Positions 46,086 through 55,527 of a stretch of DNA of 64,000 bases are shown piece by piece. Below the pieces are notes generated by a model, which was not told the DNA's origin, made no database searches, and saw only the letters and a list, made by a program, of their open reading frames with translations. The stretch is from Desulfurobacterium sp. TC5-1. GTDB taxonomy: Bacteria; Aquificota; Aquificia; Desulfurobacteriales; Desulfurobacteriaceae. Location of the stretch: the NCBI RefSeq assembly GCF_000421485.1, contig NZ_ATXC01000001.1, forward strand, positions 827,087 through 891,086, read 5' to 3'. The position numbers and the translations under genes are program-made. Position 1 is the first letter of the stretch. Each line of letters begins with the position of its first letter.

Positions 46086-47474
46086 ATGCTCGGTTTCTTT
46101 AAAAGAAAAAGCCTTAGAGATGAGCTTAAAGAGAATCCTAATCAACCGGAAAAATGGCTTAAGTTAGCAGAAAAAGAGAGTGACGGTGAAGCCCTTGCTA
46201 ACGCGTTGATATACAGCGACGGAAGCCTTATCATTGAAGCTCTTAAGCTTGCAAAAGAGAAAAATCTTATAGAAGAAACTTTAAAGCACCTACCTGAATC
46301 TGAAAAAGAGATAAAAGCTTTATTTGCGGGTTTAAACGAAAAGAAAAACAACAACCTTTCAAGGGCCCGTAATTTTTTTGAAACGGCTGCCCAATCAAAA
46401 AATGGAAAAGTCCGGTTCCTTGCAAGCTACAACATAGCAGAGATACTGAAACAGGAAGGACTGTACAACGAAGCCCTTAAAAAGGTAGAAGAGATTGAAC
46501 CAGCTGTTCCTGAAAGCGAAAAGAAAACTTTACAAAAATTAAAGAAAGAACTTGAAGAAAAAACGGGAAAAAGAAAAACGGGATTTTTTAAAAGCTTCAA
46601 AGAGGGATTAAAAAAGACACGAGAGGCCCTAAACTTTTCCGTTTTTAAAGGAAGAGAGATAGACGAAGAACTCTTTGAAGAGCTTGAAGAAAGACTCATA
46701 CTTGCAGACATAGGTGTAAAAACGAGCCTTCAACTTATAGAAGAGCTTAGAAAAGAAACGAAAAAGAGAAAGCTTAAAACATCTGACGAACTTCTTGAAG
46801 TCCTTAAAGAGAAACTGAAAAGTCTCCTTTCCCAATACGCAGGAGAACTAAAAATAGAAAATCAACCATCGGTCATTTTAGTTCTTGGCGTTAACGGAGT
46901 GGGAAAGACAACAACCATAGGAAAGCTTGCAAAACAGCTTAAAGATAGAGGGAAAAGTGTTCTCCTTGCCGCAGCAGACACGTTTAGAGCAGCTGCAATA
47001 GAACAGCTCGAAGTATGGGCTGAAAGGGCAGGTGTAAGAATAGTAAAGGGAAGCGAAGGAGCAGATCCTGCTTCTGTGGTGTTTGACGCTGTTCAGAGCC
47101 TTAAAGCTAAAGGAGAAAACATTCTTATTGTTGATACAGCAGGTAGACTTCACAATAAAGACAGATTAATGAAAGAGATTAAAAAGATTAAAAAAGTTAT
47201 CAGCAGAGAGATACCGGGTGAACCGTCTGAAATTCTTCTTGTTCTTGACGCAAACACGGGACAGAACGCAATATCTCAGGCAAAAGCCTTCAAAGAGATA
47301 ACAGATGTTACAGGAATTGTGCTTACCAAACTTGACGGCACAGCAAAAGGCGGAATAGTAATTGCCATAGCAAGTGAGCTGAAAATACCGATAAAGTACA
47401 TCGGAATAGGTGAAAAAATAGAAGATTTAAGACCGTTCAACCCTGAAGAATTCGTTGAAGGACTTTTCAGTTAA
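46086..47474 (+). CDS. ftsY: Signal recognition particle receptor FtsY
   Basis: Membrane-associated SRP receptor GTPase that receives Ffh-ribosome complexes. The NG domain runs from about 185 to 462, with GVNGVGKTTTIGKL, DTFRAAAIEQL, DTAGRLHN and TKLDGTAKGG all intact. The N-terminal 180 residues differ from the acidic A domain of E. coli. They begin LGFFKRK, a short basic/hydrophobic anchor, followed by TPR-like helix pairs (for example ARNFFETAAQSKNGKVRFLASYN, split in the protein by a turn, and GLYNEALKKVEEIEP). AAAGGAGT lies before the ATG. Identification as FtsY is secure. Confidence 0.94.
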   Translation: MLGFFKRKSLRDELKENPNQPEKWLKLAEKESDGEALANALIYSDGSLIIEALKLAKEKNLIEETLKHLPESEKEIKALFAGLNEKKNNNLSRARNFFETAAQSKNGKVRFLASYNIAEILKQEGLYNEALKKVEEIEPAVPESEKKTLQKLKKELEEKTGKRKTGFFKSFKEGLKKTREALNFSVFKGREIDEELFEELEERLILADIGVKTSLQLIEELRKETKKRKLKTSDELLEVLKEKLKSLLSQYAGELKIENQPSVILVLGVNGVGKTTTIGKLAKQLKDRGKSVLLAAADTFRAAAIEQLEVWAERAGVRIVKGSEGADPASVVFDAVQSLKAKGENILIVDTAGRLHNKDRLMKEIKKIKKVISREIPGEPSEILLVLDANTGQNAISQAKAFKEITDVTGIVLTKLDGTAKGGIVIAIASELKIPIKYIGIGEKIEDLRPFNPEEFVEGLFS

Positions 47475-47495
47475 AGCCTTTAAAGGGAGAAGGCA

Positions 47496-48095
47496 ATGGA
47501 ATTTCTCATAACGGGTGCTCTAAACGGAAACGGAGAAAGGTTAAAAGGATTGTTAGAAGTTTCAGGTGCAGACATAAGCATTTCGCTGGGACCTTTAAAC
47601 CTGAAAGAACCTCTAATTCTTAAAAGAACCTGGTTCTACATTCACGGAAAAGAAAAAGACTATGAGGTTCTTTCAAAGAGTGACGGCGTTGACATAATGT
47701 CAAGAATATTCAAGTACAAAGGTATTTTTTTTAGCGGTATCAGCGGCGTTTACCATCCACAAACGTGGAAATTTACCAGAAAAGAGTGGGCCAAAAGGTA
47801 TGGCGGAAGATTCCCTAAAAAAGATACAGGATACATATTTGCTGAGGACATCGCCGCCCTTTTTGCAACTTTCCAAAAACTAAAACTTGAAAGGGTAAAT
47901 ATCTTTGTCTCCAATCTAAAACCGGGAAACCGCATATTTGAAGAGATTGTAAAAACGATTAAACCAGAATACTGCCTCTTCCCATCACACACCTTTGAAA
48001 AGTTCAAGGAAAATGGAACAAAATTTGTGGGACTTGAAGAGGCATCATCCTTTAACGGAAAGTACATAATTCATTTTCAGGAGAAAGAGGAATGA
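47496..48095 (+). CDS. Degenerate calcineurin-like phosphoesterase, 199 residues
   Basis: No firm family. The opening FLITGALNGNGERLKGLL and ADISISLGPL resemble the metallophosphoesterase pattern (DIHGN ... LSLGD), but the metal ligands are replaced (DxH by AxN, GD by GP). The GNHD equivalent appears as YIHGKEKDYEVL. A later region GYIFAEDIAALFATFQKLK and NIFVSNLKPGNRIFEEIV could correspond to the later phosphoesterase strands. It looks like a phosphoesterase fold that has lost catalysis. AAAGGGAGA lies before the ATG. Its TGA overlaps the gltB start as ATGA, so the two are coupled. Confidence 0.6.
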   Translation: MEFLITGALNGNGERLKGLLEVSGADISISLGPLNLKEPLILKRTWFYIHGKEKDYEVLSKSDGVDIMSRIFKYKGIFFSGISGVYHPQTWKFTRKEWAKRYGGRFPKKDTGYIFAEDIAALFATFQKLKLERVNIFVSNLKPGNRIFEEIVKTIKPEYCLFPSHTFEKFKENGTKFVGLEEASSFNGKYIIHFQEKEE

Positions 48096-51000
48096 AACAC
48101 AAAGACTCTTGTGGCGTCGGATTTATAGCCAACATCAACGGTGAGAAAAGTTACAAAATACTGGAAAATGCACTTAAAGCTGTTTCCAACCTGACACACA
48201 GAGGGGCTGTTCTCTCTGACGGAAGAACAGGAGACGGTTCAGGCGTTCTATTCCAGCTTCCTGAAGAGTTTTTCAAAAAAGAGGCGAAAAAAAGCGGAAA
48301 AGATTTTGAAAACAGCGACATTGCAGTCGGAACGATATTCATAGACAGAAAAAAAGTTGACAGTTCAATAAAAAAAATTGAAACGCTTTTAAGAGAGGCC
48401 AAGGTAGAATTTGTACTCCGTGAAGTTCCCGTAAGAGAGGAAGAATGCGGCGAGATAGCAAGAAAATCAATGCCGTTCATCGTTCAAATAATCATTCCGT
48501 TTTTAGGTGACATAGGGCTCTACATTTTAAGGAGAAAGCTTGAAAAAGCTCTAAAAGATGTCTCTAACGAAACTTATGTTCTTTCACTTTCAAACAGACT
48601 TATAGTTTACAAGGGAATGCTGCTTGCACCAGACCTTGAAAAGTTTTATCCTGACCTTGAAAATGAAGAGTTTAAAACGGCAATTGCTCTTTTCCACCAG
48701 CGATACTCAACAAACACAAATCCTGAATGGCGACTGGCACAACCTTTAAGAATGCTCGCACACAACGGTGAAATTAACACAATAACGGCAAACAGAAACT
48801 TTATAAAAATCGTTGAACCGATAATAAAAAGTTCTCGTTTTGGAACGCAGATAAAGGAAATACTACCTCTCGTTGACTTCAACGAAAGTGATTCCACATC
48901 TCTTGACAGAGTGTTTGAACTTATGGTGCTTGCTGGATACCAACCAGAAGAAGCTATAAGCGTCCTCATACCACCTGCGTATGAGATGCTTGATCTTGAC
49001 GAAGATGAAAGGGCGTTTTTCCTCTACCACCTCCTTCTCATGAAACCGTGGGACGGACCTGCCGCAGTAGTATTTACAGATGGAAAGATAGTCGGCGGAA
49101 AGCTTGACAGAAATGGATTAAGGCCGGCAAGGTATCTAATAACAGAAGATAACCTGATTGTATTCGGTTCTGAAGAAGGAATGATTGAGATTCCCGAAAG
49201 CAAAATCATTTCCCACAATAGACTGTCACCTGGAGAAATCCTTGTAGTAAATACAGAATTTGGAACGGTTGAAACAAACGAAGAAGTTCTCAAAAGGATA
49301 GCACTTCAACGAAACCTCAAAAAAGAGATAAGAAGAAAACTCTTTAAACTCTCCGACTTTTCAACACCATGCACGTTTGAAAAACCGGAAGAGAAGAAAC
49401 TAAAAAAAGAACTCCTCAAGTTTGGCTTCTCAAAGGAAGACCTTGAATTTGTCGTGGATGAAATGGCAGAAGAGGCAAAAGAACCCGTTTACTCAATGGG
49501 AGACGACACACCGCCTCCTTTCATGTCAGCAAATCCGTGTTCACTCTTTTCCTGCTTCAAGCAGAAGTTTGCCCAGGTTACAAATCCGCCGATAGACCCG
49601 ATTAGAGAAAGAGTTGTTATGTCTCTAAAAATGAGATTGGGCGGAAAGGTCAACTTCCTTGAAAGAGAGGGAAAACTGCCAAGGAGAGTTGAACTTGAAT
49701 CACCACTTCTAACACCGTCAGAGTTTAAAAGCCTTAAAAACCTTGAATTCATGAAGACGGCAACATTTAAAATGGAATTTGACAGCGACCTTAAAGAAGG
49801 GCTTTATAACCTGTTTGAAACGGTAGCAGATGAAATCAAGAAAGGTGCTGACATAGTAATTCTTTCTGATAAAGACGTTAATAAGCCAATCCCCTCACTA
49901 CTTGCAGTATCAGGACTGGTTAACTTTCTGAAAAAGCAGGAACTCATGCACAAAGTTTCTATCGTCGTTGAAACGGGAGAGGTAAAAAACACCCACGAAA
50001 TTGCTGCACTTATAGCTTTCGGTGCAAGTGCAGTTTATCCCTATCTGGTTTACAAATACCTTAAAACAAGAGAGATTGAACTTAACCTGCCATTTGAAAC
50101 GCTTGTCAAAAACTATAAAACCGCCGTTGAAAAAGGACTTCTAAAGATAATGTCCAAAATGGGTATATCTCTTATATCCTCTTACCACCTTGGACAAAAC
50201 TTTGACATTATTGGACTGTCCCAAGAAGTTATTGACGAATTCTTCCCGAACATGCTCTCACCTACAGGTGGAATGACATTAAAAGACATTGAAAAAGAGA
50301 TAAACAGAAGGATAGAAATTGCTGAAAAACTTGATGAAATTCCTGAAAGCGGCGAGCTTTACTACCGCCCGGGAAAGGAAAAGCACGGATTTTCAGTTCA
50401 GGTCGTAAGAGCCATCTTAAAATCCTCAAAGACGGGAAAATTTGAAGATTACGAGAAGATTTATGACTACTACAGGGAAAACCCTGTCTATATAAGAGAC
50501 CTTCTAAAAATAGAATCGGACAAAAAACCCATACCATTAGAAGAGGTAGAACCTGCTGAAGAGATAATGAAACAGCTCATGGTTCCCGGAATGTCTATCG
50601 GCGCACTTTCAAAAGAGGCACACGAGGTCATAGCCGAAGCGATGAACAGAATAAATTCAAAAAGCTGCAGCGGCGAAGGCGGTGAGGACCCGGAAAGATA
50701 CGGAACAATTAAAAATAGTAAAATAAAGCAAGTGGCATCAGGAAGATTTGGTGTTACACCAGCCTATCTGGCATCGGCCGAAGAAATTGAAATAAAAATA
50801 GCCCAGGGGGCAAAACCGGGAGAAGGTGGACACCTTCCCGGTAAAAAAGTTACTCCTTACATTGCATCCTTGAGATTCTCTGTTCCCGGCGTTACGCTTA
50901 TATCACCACCGCCTCACCATGATATCTACTCCATCGAAGACCTTGCACAGCTTATATACGACCTGAAACTTGCAAACCCAAAGGCTAAAATAGCCGTCAA

Positions 51001-52420
51001 GCTTGTTGCTGAATCTGGCGTTGGCACCGTTGCTGCCGGCGTGGCAAAGGCAAAAGCGGATGTTATTCAGATATCAGGATGTGACGGAGGAACCGGCGCA
51101 TCACCGATAACCTCTATAAAAGGTGCTGGACTTCCATGGGAAATAGGCCTTCCTGAAACACACAGGACCCTTATGGAAAACGGTCTGAGAGAAAATGTTG
51201 TTTTAAGAGTTGACGGTGGAATAAAAACGGGTAGAGATGTGATCATAGCGGCACTGCTCGGTGCTGAAGAGTTTGGTATAGGAACAGCAGCCATGATAGC
51301 AGAAGGCTGCGTAATGGATAGAGAGTGTCACACAAACAGATGTCCCGTTGGTATAGCAACACAGGATGAAGCACTGAGAAAAAGGTTCAGAGGAAAGGTA
51401 GAAGCTGTCATAAATTACTTCCGCCTCGTCGCCGAAGACGTAAGAAGATTTTTAGCTCAGATGGGATACAGAAGCCTAAAAGAGATAATCGGCAGAAGTA
51501 ACCTTTTAAAACCTGACAGTGAAAAAATTGAAAAATTTACAAAAGCTTCTGACCTTCACCTTGAATACATTCTCGAACCGGCACTTCCCTTTATCAGAGA
51601 ATCAATCCCCTATAACCCTGTTCAGTCACCTTTAAACGATAGAATTGTACAGGATGCAGAGCCTTACATAGAACACGGTGAGCCCTTCACAGGCAGATAC
51701 CTGATCAAAAACACAGATAGAGGCATTGGCATTCCCCTCTCCAATCTTCTTATAAAGAAATTTGGAAAAGAAATTCCTAAAAACATAGTCAGGCTCTATT
51801 TTGAAGGAACTGCAGGGCAGAGTTTCGGAGCGTTCTTATCAACAGGCATAACGCTCTTTCTCAAAGGTGTAGCCAACGACTATGCAGGAAAGGGACTTGG
51901 AGGAGGCCTCATCGTAATAACATTTCCGGAAAACTTTAAAGGGAATCCTTCAAAAAATGTAATTGCAGGCAACACGTTGCTTTATGGTGCTACGGGTGGA
52001 GCGTTGTTTGCCGCCGGCAGAGTAGGTGAACGATTTGCCGTTAGAAACAGCGGTGCAGTTGCCGTCGTTGAAGGAGCAGGGCAACACGCCTGCGAATATA
52101 TGGTAAGAGGTGTTGTTGCCGTACTTGGCGAAGTTGGAATGAACTTCGGAGCAGGAATGACAGGCGGCGTTGCCTATGTTCTTGATGAAGAGATAGAGAA
52201 AAAGATAAATGAAAACTACGTAACGGTAAAAGAATTATCAAGAAAAGATGCAGACTTTCTAAAAGTGCTACTTAATAAACACTACAGATTTACAAAGAGC
52301 GAAAGAGCCGCCGAAATCCTTGAAAATAACTTTATGTTTGAACGCATCAGGAAAATTGTTCCCATAGGGGCGAAGGAAGTTGAGCTTGTAACAATAGGAA
52401 CAACAGGACTGCCGGATTAA
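48092..52420 (+). CDS. gltB: Glutamate synthase large subunit
   Basis: Transfers the amide of glutamine to 2-oxoglutarate, giving two glutamate. The 1442 residues comprise a class II glutaminase with Cys7 as nucleophile after removal of MKHKDS, a central domain, an FMN-binding synthase barrel (PISSIKGAG-like PITSIKGAGLPWE, SGCDGGTGASP), and the 3Fe-4S Cys in CVMDRECHTNRCPVG. A GXGXG beta-helix forms the C-terminus. No gltD small subunit follows, so reductant may come from ferredoxin or an unlinked GltD. It overlaps the upstream gene as ATGA. Confidence 0.95.
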   Translation: MKHKDSCGVGFIANINGEKSYKILENALKAVSNLTHRGAVLSDGRTGDGSGVLFQLPEEFFKKEAKKSGKDFENSDIAVGTIFIDRKKVDSSIKKIETLLREAKVEFVLREVPVREEECGEIARKSMPFIVQIIIPFLGDIGLYILRRKLEKALKDVSNETYVLSLSNRLIVYKGMLLAPDLEKFYPDLENEEFKTAIALFHQRYSTNTNPEWRLAQPLRMLAHNGEINTITANRNFIKIVEPIIKSSRFGTQIKEILPLVDFNESDSTSLDRVFELMVLAGYQPEEAISVLIPPAYEMLDLDEDERAFFLYHLLLMKPWDGPAAVVFTDGKIVGGKLDRNGLRPARYLITEDNLIVFGSEEGMIEIPESKIISHNRLSPGEILVVNTEFGTVETNEEVLKRIALQRNLKKEIRRKLFKLSDFSTPCTFEKPEEKKLKKELLKFGFSKEDLEFVVDEMAEEAKEPVYSMGDDTPPPFMSANPCSLFSCFKQKFAQVTNPPIDPIRERVVMSLKMRLGGKVNFLEREGKLPRRVELESPLLTPSEFKSLKNLEFMKTATFKMEFDSDLKEGLYNLFETVADEIKKGADIVILSDKDVNKPIPSLLAVSGLVNFLKKQELMHKVSIVVETGEVKNTHEIAALIAFGASAVYPYLVYKYLKTREIELNLPFETLVKNYKTAVEKGLLKIMSKMGISLISSYHLGQNFDIIGLSQEVIDEFFPNMLSPTGGMTLKDIEKEINRRIEIAEKLDEIPESGELYYRPGKEKHGFSVQVVRAILKSSKTGKFEDYEKIYDYYRENPVYIRDLLKIESDKKPIPLEEVEPAEEIMKQLMVPGMSIGALSKEAHEVIAEAMNRINSKSCSGEGGEDPERYGTIKNSKIKQVASGRFGVTPAYLASAEEIEIKIAQGAKPGEGGHLPGKKVTPYIASLRFSVPGVTLISPPPHHDIYSIEDLAQLIYDLKLANPKAKIAVKLVAESGVGTVAAGVAKAKADVIQISGCDGGTGASPITSIKGAGLPWEIGLPETHRTLMENGLRENVVLRVDGGIKTGRDVIIAALLGAEEFGIGTAAMIAEGCVMDRECHTNRCPVGIATQDEALRKRFRGKVEAVINYFRLVAEDVRRFLAQMGYRSLKEIIGRSNLLKPDSEKIEKFTKASDLHLEYILEPALPFIRESIPYNPVQSPLNDRIVQDAEPYIEHGEPFTGRYLIKNTDRGIGIPLSNLLIKKFGKEIPKNIVRLYFEGTAGQSFGAFLSTGITLFLKGVANDYAGKGLGGGLIVITFPENFKGNPSKNVIAGNTLLYGATGGALFAAGRVGERFAVRNSGAVAVVEGAGQHACEYMVRGVVAVLGEVGMNFGAGMTGGVAYVLDEEIEKKINENYVTVKELSRKDADFLKVLLNKHYRFTKSERAAEILENNFMFERIRKIVPIGAKEVELVTIGTTGLPD

Positions 52421-52450
52421 CAAATTGTTATAATTTCAAATGGCGTATAG

Positions 52451-52456
52451 TATAAT
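52451..52456 (+). promoter_or_regulatory. -10 box of efp-accB-accC
   Basis: TATAAT 35 bp before efp; a second TATAAT stands at 52429-52434. Spacing makes the second usable as a weak -35 (TTATAA) for the first, or as an alternative start. Confidence 0.45.
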
Positions 52457-52491
52457 AGCGCAAACTTTCAGGCTGAAACAGGAGGTTAAAA

Positions 52492-53061
52492 GTGGCATCC
52501 ATAGACGTAAACCAGATATCAAAAGGTATGAAGCTGGAAATAAATGGCGACCCTTACGAAATAGTTGACTACCAGCACGTTAAACCAGGAAAAGGGCAGG
52601 CTTTTGCAAGAATAAAGCTAAAAAATCTCAGAACGGGGAACGTGGTTGAGAAAACTTACAAGGTTGGTGAAAAGCTTGAAGTAGCTGACTTTGAAGAGAA
52701 GGAAATGGAATACCTGTACAACGATGGAACATTCTACTATTTTATGGATACAAGAACATATGAGCAGATTCCGGTACCGGCAGAAAACTTAGGTGAAAAA
52801 GCAAAATTCCTTAAGGAAAATGATACCGTCCAGGTTCAATTCTACAAAGGAGAACCCCTATCTGTAAAACTTCCCAAAACGGTAATCCTCCAGGTTACAG
52901 AAACAGAACCAGGATTTAAAGGAGATACGGTAAATAACGTTCTCAAACCTGCTACTCTTGAAACAGGCGCAGTTGTTCAGGTTCCAACGTTCATAAACGT
53001 TGGAGAGTACGTGAAGATTGACACCGAAACAGGTAAGTACCTTGAGAGAGTTAACAAGTAA
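52492..53061 (+). CDS. efp: Elongation factor P
   Basis: Three-domain tRNA-shaped factor that rescues ribosomes stalled at polyproline. The 189-residue protein carries Lys34 in the loop HVKPGKGQA, the residue that is beta-lysylated in E. coli. The C-terminus has [17 protein letters not shown], the usual OB-fold end. The start is GTG 52492 after AGGAGGT. It heads efp-accB-accC, an arrangement common in many bacteria. No epmA/epmB is in the window, so the modification state is unknown. Confidence 0.96.
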   Translation: MASIDVNQISKGMKLEINGDPYEIVDYQHVKPGKGQAFARIKLKNLRTGNVVEKTYKVGEKLEVADFEEKEMEYLYNDGTFYYFMDTRTYEQIPVPAENLGEKAKFLKENDTVQVQFYKGEPLSVKLPKTVILQVTETEPGFKGDTVNNVLKPATLETGAVVQVPTFINVGEYVKIDTETGKYLERVNK

Positions 53062-53075
53062 TTTCGGAGGCTATT

Positions 53076-53531
53076 GTGATAGAAAAAATTGAAAATCTTT
53101 TAAAATCTCTTGAAAACAGCAGCATAGAAGAAGTTGAAATAGAGCTTGAAGGTCTCAAGGTAAAAGCCCGCTATTGCCGTCAAAAGACTTCTCCACCTGT
53201 AACGGTTGAAAGAGTTGTAGAAACAACAGTAGCATCGGCGCCAGCGGAACCCGCAAAGCCAGTAGCTGAAACACCGGAACCAGCAGAAAACATTCACATT
53301 GTTCGCTCACCAATTGTTGGAACATTCTATAGAGCACCTTCTCCAGGTGCCGAACCGTTTGTAAAAGAAGGGGATTTTGTTGAAAAGGGACAGACCCTTT
53401 GCATAATCGAAGCTCTAAAAGTTATGAACGAAATAGAATCCGACATATCAGGAAGAGTAGTAAAGATACTTGTAGAAAACGGACAACCTGTTGAATTTGA
53501 CCAACCGCTCTTCTACATAGAGAAAGTGTAA
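53076..53531 (+). CDS. accB: Biotin carboxyl carrier protein of acetyl-CoA carboxylase
   Basis: Carries biotin between biotin carboxylase and carboxyltransferase in the first step of fatty acid synthesis. The 151 residues have an N-terminal helical part, an Ala/Pro/Glu-rich flexible linker (about 50-72), and a biotinyl domain from about 76 with [15 protein letters not shown]. The biotinylated residue is Lys115 in [10 protein letters not shown]; the usual Met before Lys is Leu here. The start is GTG 53076. It lies 14 bp after efp and 13 bp before accC. Confidence 0.95.
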   Translation: MIEKIENLLKSLENSSIEEVEIELEGLKVKARYCRQKTSPPVTVERVVETTVASAPAEPAKPVAETPEPAENIHIVRSPIVGTFYRAPSPGAEPFVKEGDFVEKGQTLCIIEALKVMNEIESDISGRVVKILVENGQPVEFDQPLFYIEKV

Positions 53532-53544
53532 ACCGGAGTAGTCT

Positions 53545-54897
53545 ATGTTTAAAAAAATCCTGATAGCAAATAGAGGTGAAATAGCCGTTAGAATAATAAG
53601 AACCTGCCGCGAGCTTGGAATAAAAACGGTAGCTGTCTATTCAACCGCTGATAAAGACTCTCTACCTGTATTCCTTGCTGATGAAGCCATCTGTATAGGA
53701 AGTGAACGCCCTGCGGCAAGCTACCTTAATATTCCAGCCATCATATCGGCAGCCGAAGTTTCAGGTGCTGACGCCATTCATCCAGGCTACGGTTTCCTGT
53801 CTGAAAACCCCGGATTTGCAGAGGTGTGCAGAGCCTGCGGCGTTGAATTTATAGGACCATCTTCTGAAACGATGATAACGATGGGAGACAAAGCACAGGC
53901 AAGAGCAATAGCCCGGAAAGCTGGAATTCCAGTAGTTCCCGGCAGTGAAGCGACAAAGGACCCTGCAAAGATTCTTGAATTTGCAAAAAAGATAGGGTTT
54001 CCCGTTCTCATTAAAGCTGCCCACGGTGGTGGCGGCAGAGGTATGCGCGTCGTAGAATCAGAAGAAGGTGCAGAAGAAATAATCAGAACGGCAATGGCAG
54101 AAGCAGAAGCTGCTTTTGGCAACGGAGAAGTTTACGTAGAAAAGCTAATTTTACACCCAAGACACATAGAAATACAGATCATAGCAGACAGGCATGGAAA
54201 TATAACTGTTTTCGGTGAAAGAGAATGTTCCCTTCAAAGGAGACATCAAAAGGTGCTTGAAGAATCCCCTTCACCTTTTGTAGATGAAACTTTAAGGAAG
54301 AAACTTTATGAAGCTGCAAGAAAACTTGCGTTAGCAATTAAATATGAAGGTGCAGGAACCGTAGAATTTTTAGTTGATAAAGATAAAAACTTTTACTTTA
54401 TAGAAATGAATACAAGAATTCAGGTCGAACATCCAGTATCTGAAATGGTAACAGGAAAAGACCTTATAGCTCTTCAAATAAAAGCTGCTGAAGGCGAAAA
54501 ACTTGAAATGGCAGATCCAAAATTAAACGGTCACGCAATTGAATTCAGGATCAATGCCGAAGATTACAAGAGGAATTTCAGACCATCTCCAGGAAAAATA
54601 GAGAAACTGCTTTTACCTGGAGGATTTGGTGTAAGGGTCGATACACACGTTTATGAAGGCTATTCAATACCGCCTTACTACGATTCTCTCATAGCCAAGC
54701 TAATCGTTCACGGTGAAACAAGAGAAGAAACAATAATTCGTGGAAAGAGAGCTCTATCAGAATTTTTTATAGAAGGAAATCTTAAAACGACCATCCCGTT
54801 TCACCTTAAGCTGGTGGAAGATGAAGATTTCGTTAAAGGAAACCTTGACACAAAGATATTAGAAGATAAAATTTTAGGTAGGATAGTTTCTAATTAA
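53545..54897 (+). CDS. accC: Acetyl-CoA carboxylase biotin carboxylase subunit
   Basis: ATP-grasp enzyme that carboxylates biotin on AccB. The 450-residue protein contains [20 protein letters not shown] (N domain, split over two strands), [10 protein letters not shown], the glycine-rich ATP lid [22 protein letters not shown] and [12 protein letters not shown], all expected. Related pyruvate or acetyl-CoA carboxylase subunits of autotrophs share these motifs, but adjacency to accB and efp favours fatty acid synthesis. accA and accD are not in the window. Confidence 0.95.
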   Translation: MFKKILIANRGEIAVRIIRTCRELGIKTVAVYSTADKDSLPVFLADEAICIGSERPAASYLNIPAIISAAEVSGADAIHPGYGFLSENPGFAEVCRACGVEFIGPSSETMITMGDKAQARAIARKAGIPVVPGSEATKDPAKILEFAKKIGFPVLIKAAHGGGGRGMRVVESEEGAEEIIRTAMAEAEAAFGNGEVYVEKLILHPRHIEIQIIADRHGNITVFGERECSLQRRHQKVLEESPSPFVDETLRKKLYEAARKLALAIKYEGAGTVEFLVDKDKNFYFIEMNTRIQVEHPVSEMVTGKDLIALQIKAAEGEKLEMADPKLNGHAIEFRINAEDYKRNFRPSPGKIEKLLLPGGFGVRVDTHVYEGYSIPPYYDSLIAKLIVHGETREETIIRGKRALSEFFIEGNLKTTIPFHLKLVEDEDFVKGNLDTKILEDKILGRIVSN

Positions 54898-55023
54898 GTA
54901 AGTAAGAAATATAAGTTATTTGTAATCATTTCAGAAGGGTATTTAGTTGGATAGTGTGCTACATGGCCGTTTTTATCTTCTTTTTTTCTATTTTTTAAAT
55001 CCAAATACTATTCAGGAGGTGTA

Positions 55024-55527
55024 ATGTCCGCCGCTGCCAAACATGAAATGGTAAAAAACTGGATTCGACAGTACTTGAAAGAATTCGGCGAATATAACGG
55101 AACATTCGAGGAGCTTGCCAACTTAACAAAAACAAGTGCCTATCTTGTTAAAAAAGCCATAAATGAACTTGAAGAAGAAGATTTCTTAACGGCAGAATCC
55201 AAAAGAGGCAAGGGTTTAACACTCAAGCTGAATGAAAAAGAGCCTATAAAGGAGACAATTTCCGAAACGGCAGAGAAAATTGCCGAAGAAGAAAAAGAAA
55301 CAAAAGAAACAGGAGAAACAAAAACAGAAAAGAAAAAGAGAAAAACGTCCCTTCAGGACGAAGTGCTTTCATCTCTCCTTGGAAAAGACATAACTGTCTT
55401 TCTGATAAGCGGAACAAGGTTAGAAGGCCAGCTTCTTGACTTTGATAACTTCACCCTCTCTATGACGGCACCAAAAGGCAGATCATTAGTTTACAAACAC
55501 GCAATAGCAACGATAATATACGGATGA
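55024..55527 (+). CDS. Winged-helix/Hfq fusion protein 1
   Basis: A 167-residue protein with a C-terminal Hfq (Sm-like) domain. Residues 1-70 look like a helix-turn-helix/winged-helix unit (GTFEELANLTKTSAYLVKKA), followed by a Lys/Glu/Thr linker (71-107). Residues 108-167 are Hfq-like: TSLQDEVLSSLLGKDITVF, LISGTRLEGQLLDFDNF and LVYKHAIATIIYG. Gln111-Asp112 (E. coli Gln8-Asp9) and the YKHA motif (Lys56-His57) are conserved. Ordinary Hfq is about 80-100 residues with no N-terminal domain. AGGAGGTG precedes the ATG. The stop overlaps the next gene as ATGA. It may be the RNA chaperone of this organism, with an added nucleic-acid-binding head. Confidence 0.82.
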   Translation: MSAAAKHEMVKNWIRQYLKEFGEYNGTFEELANLTKTSAYLVKKAINELEEEDFLTAESKRGKGLTLKLNEKEPIKETISETAEKIAEEEKETKETGETKTEKKKRKTSLQDEVLSSLLGKDITVFLISGTRLEGQLLDFDNFTLSMTAPKGRSLVYKHAIATIIYG

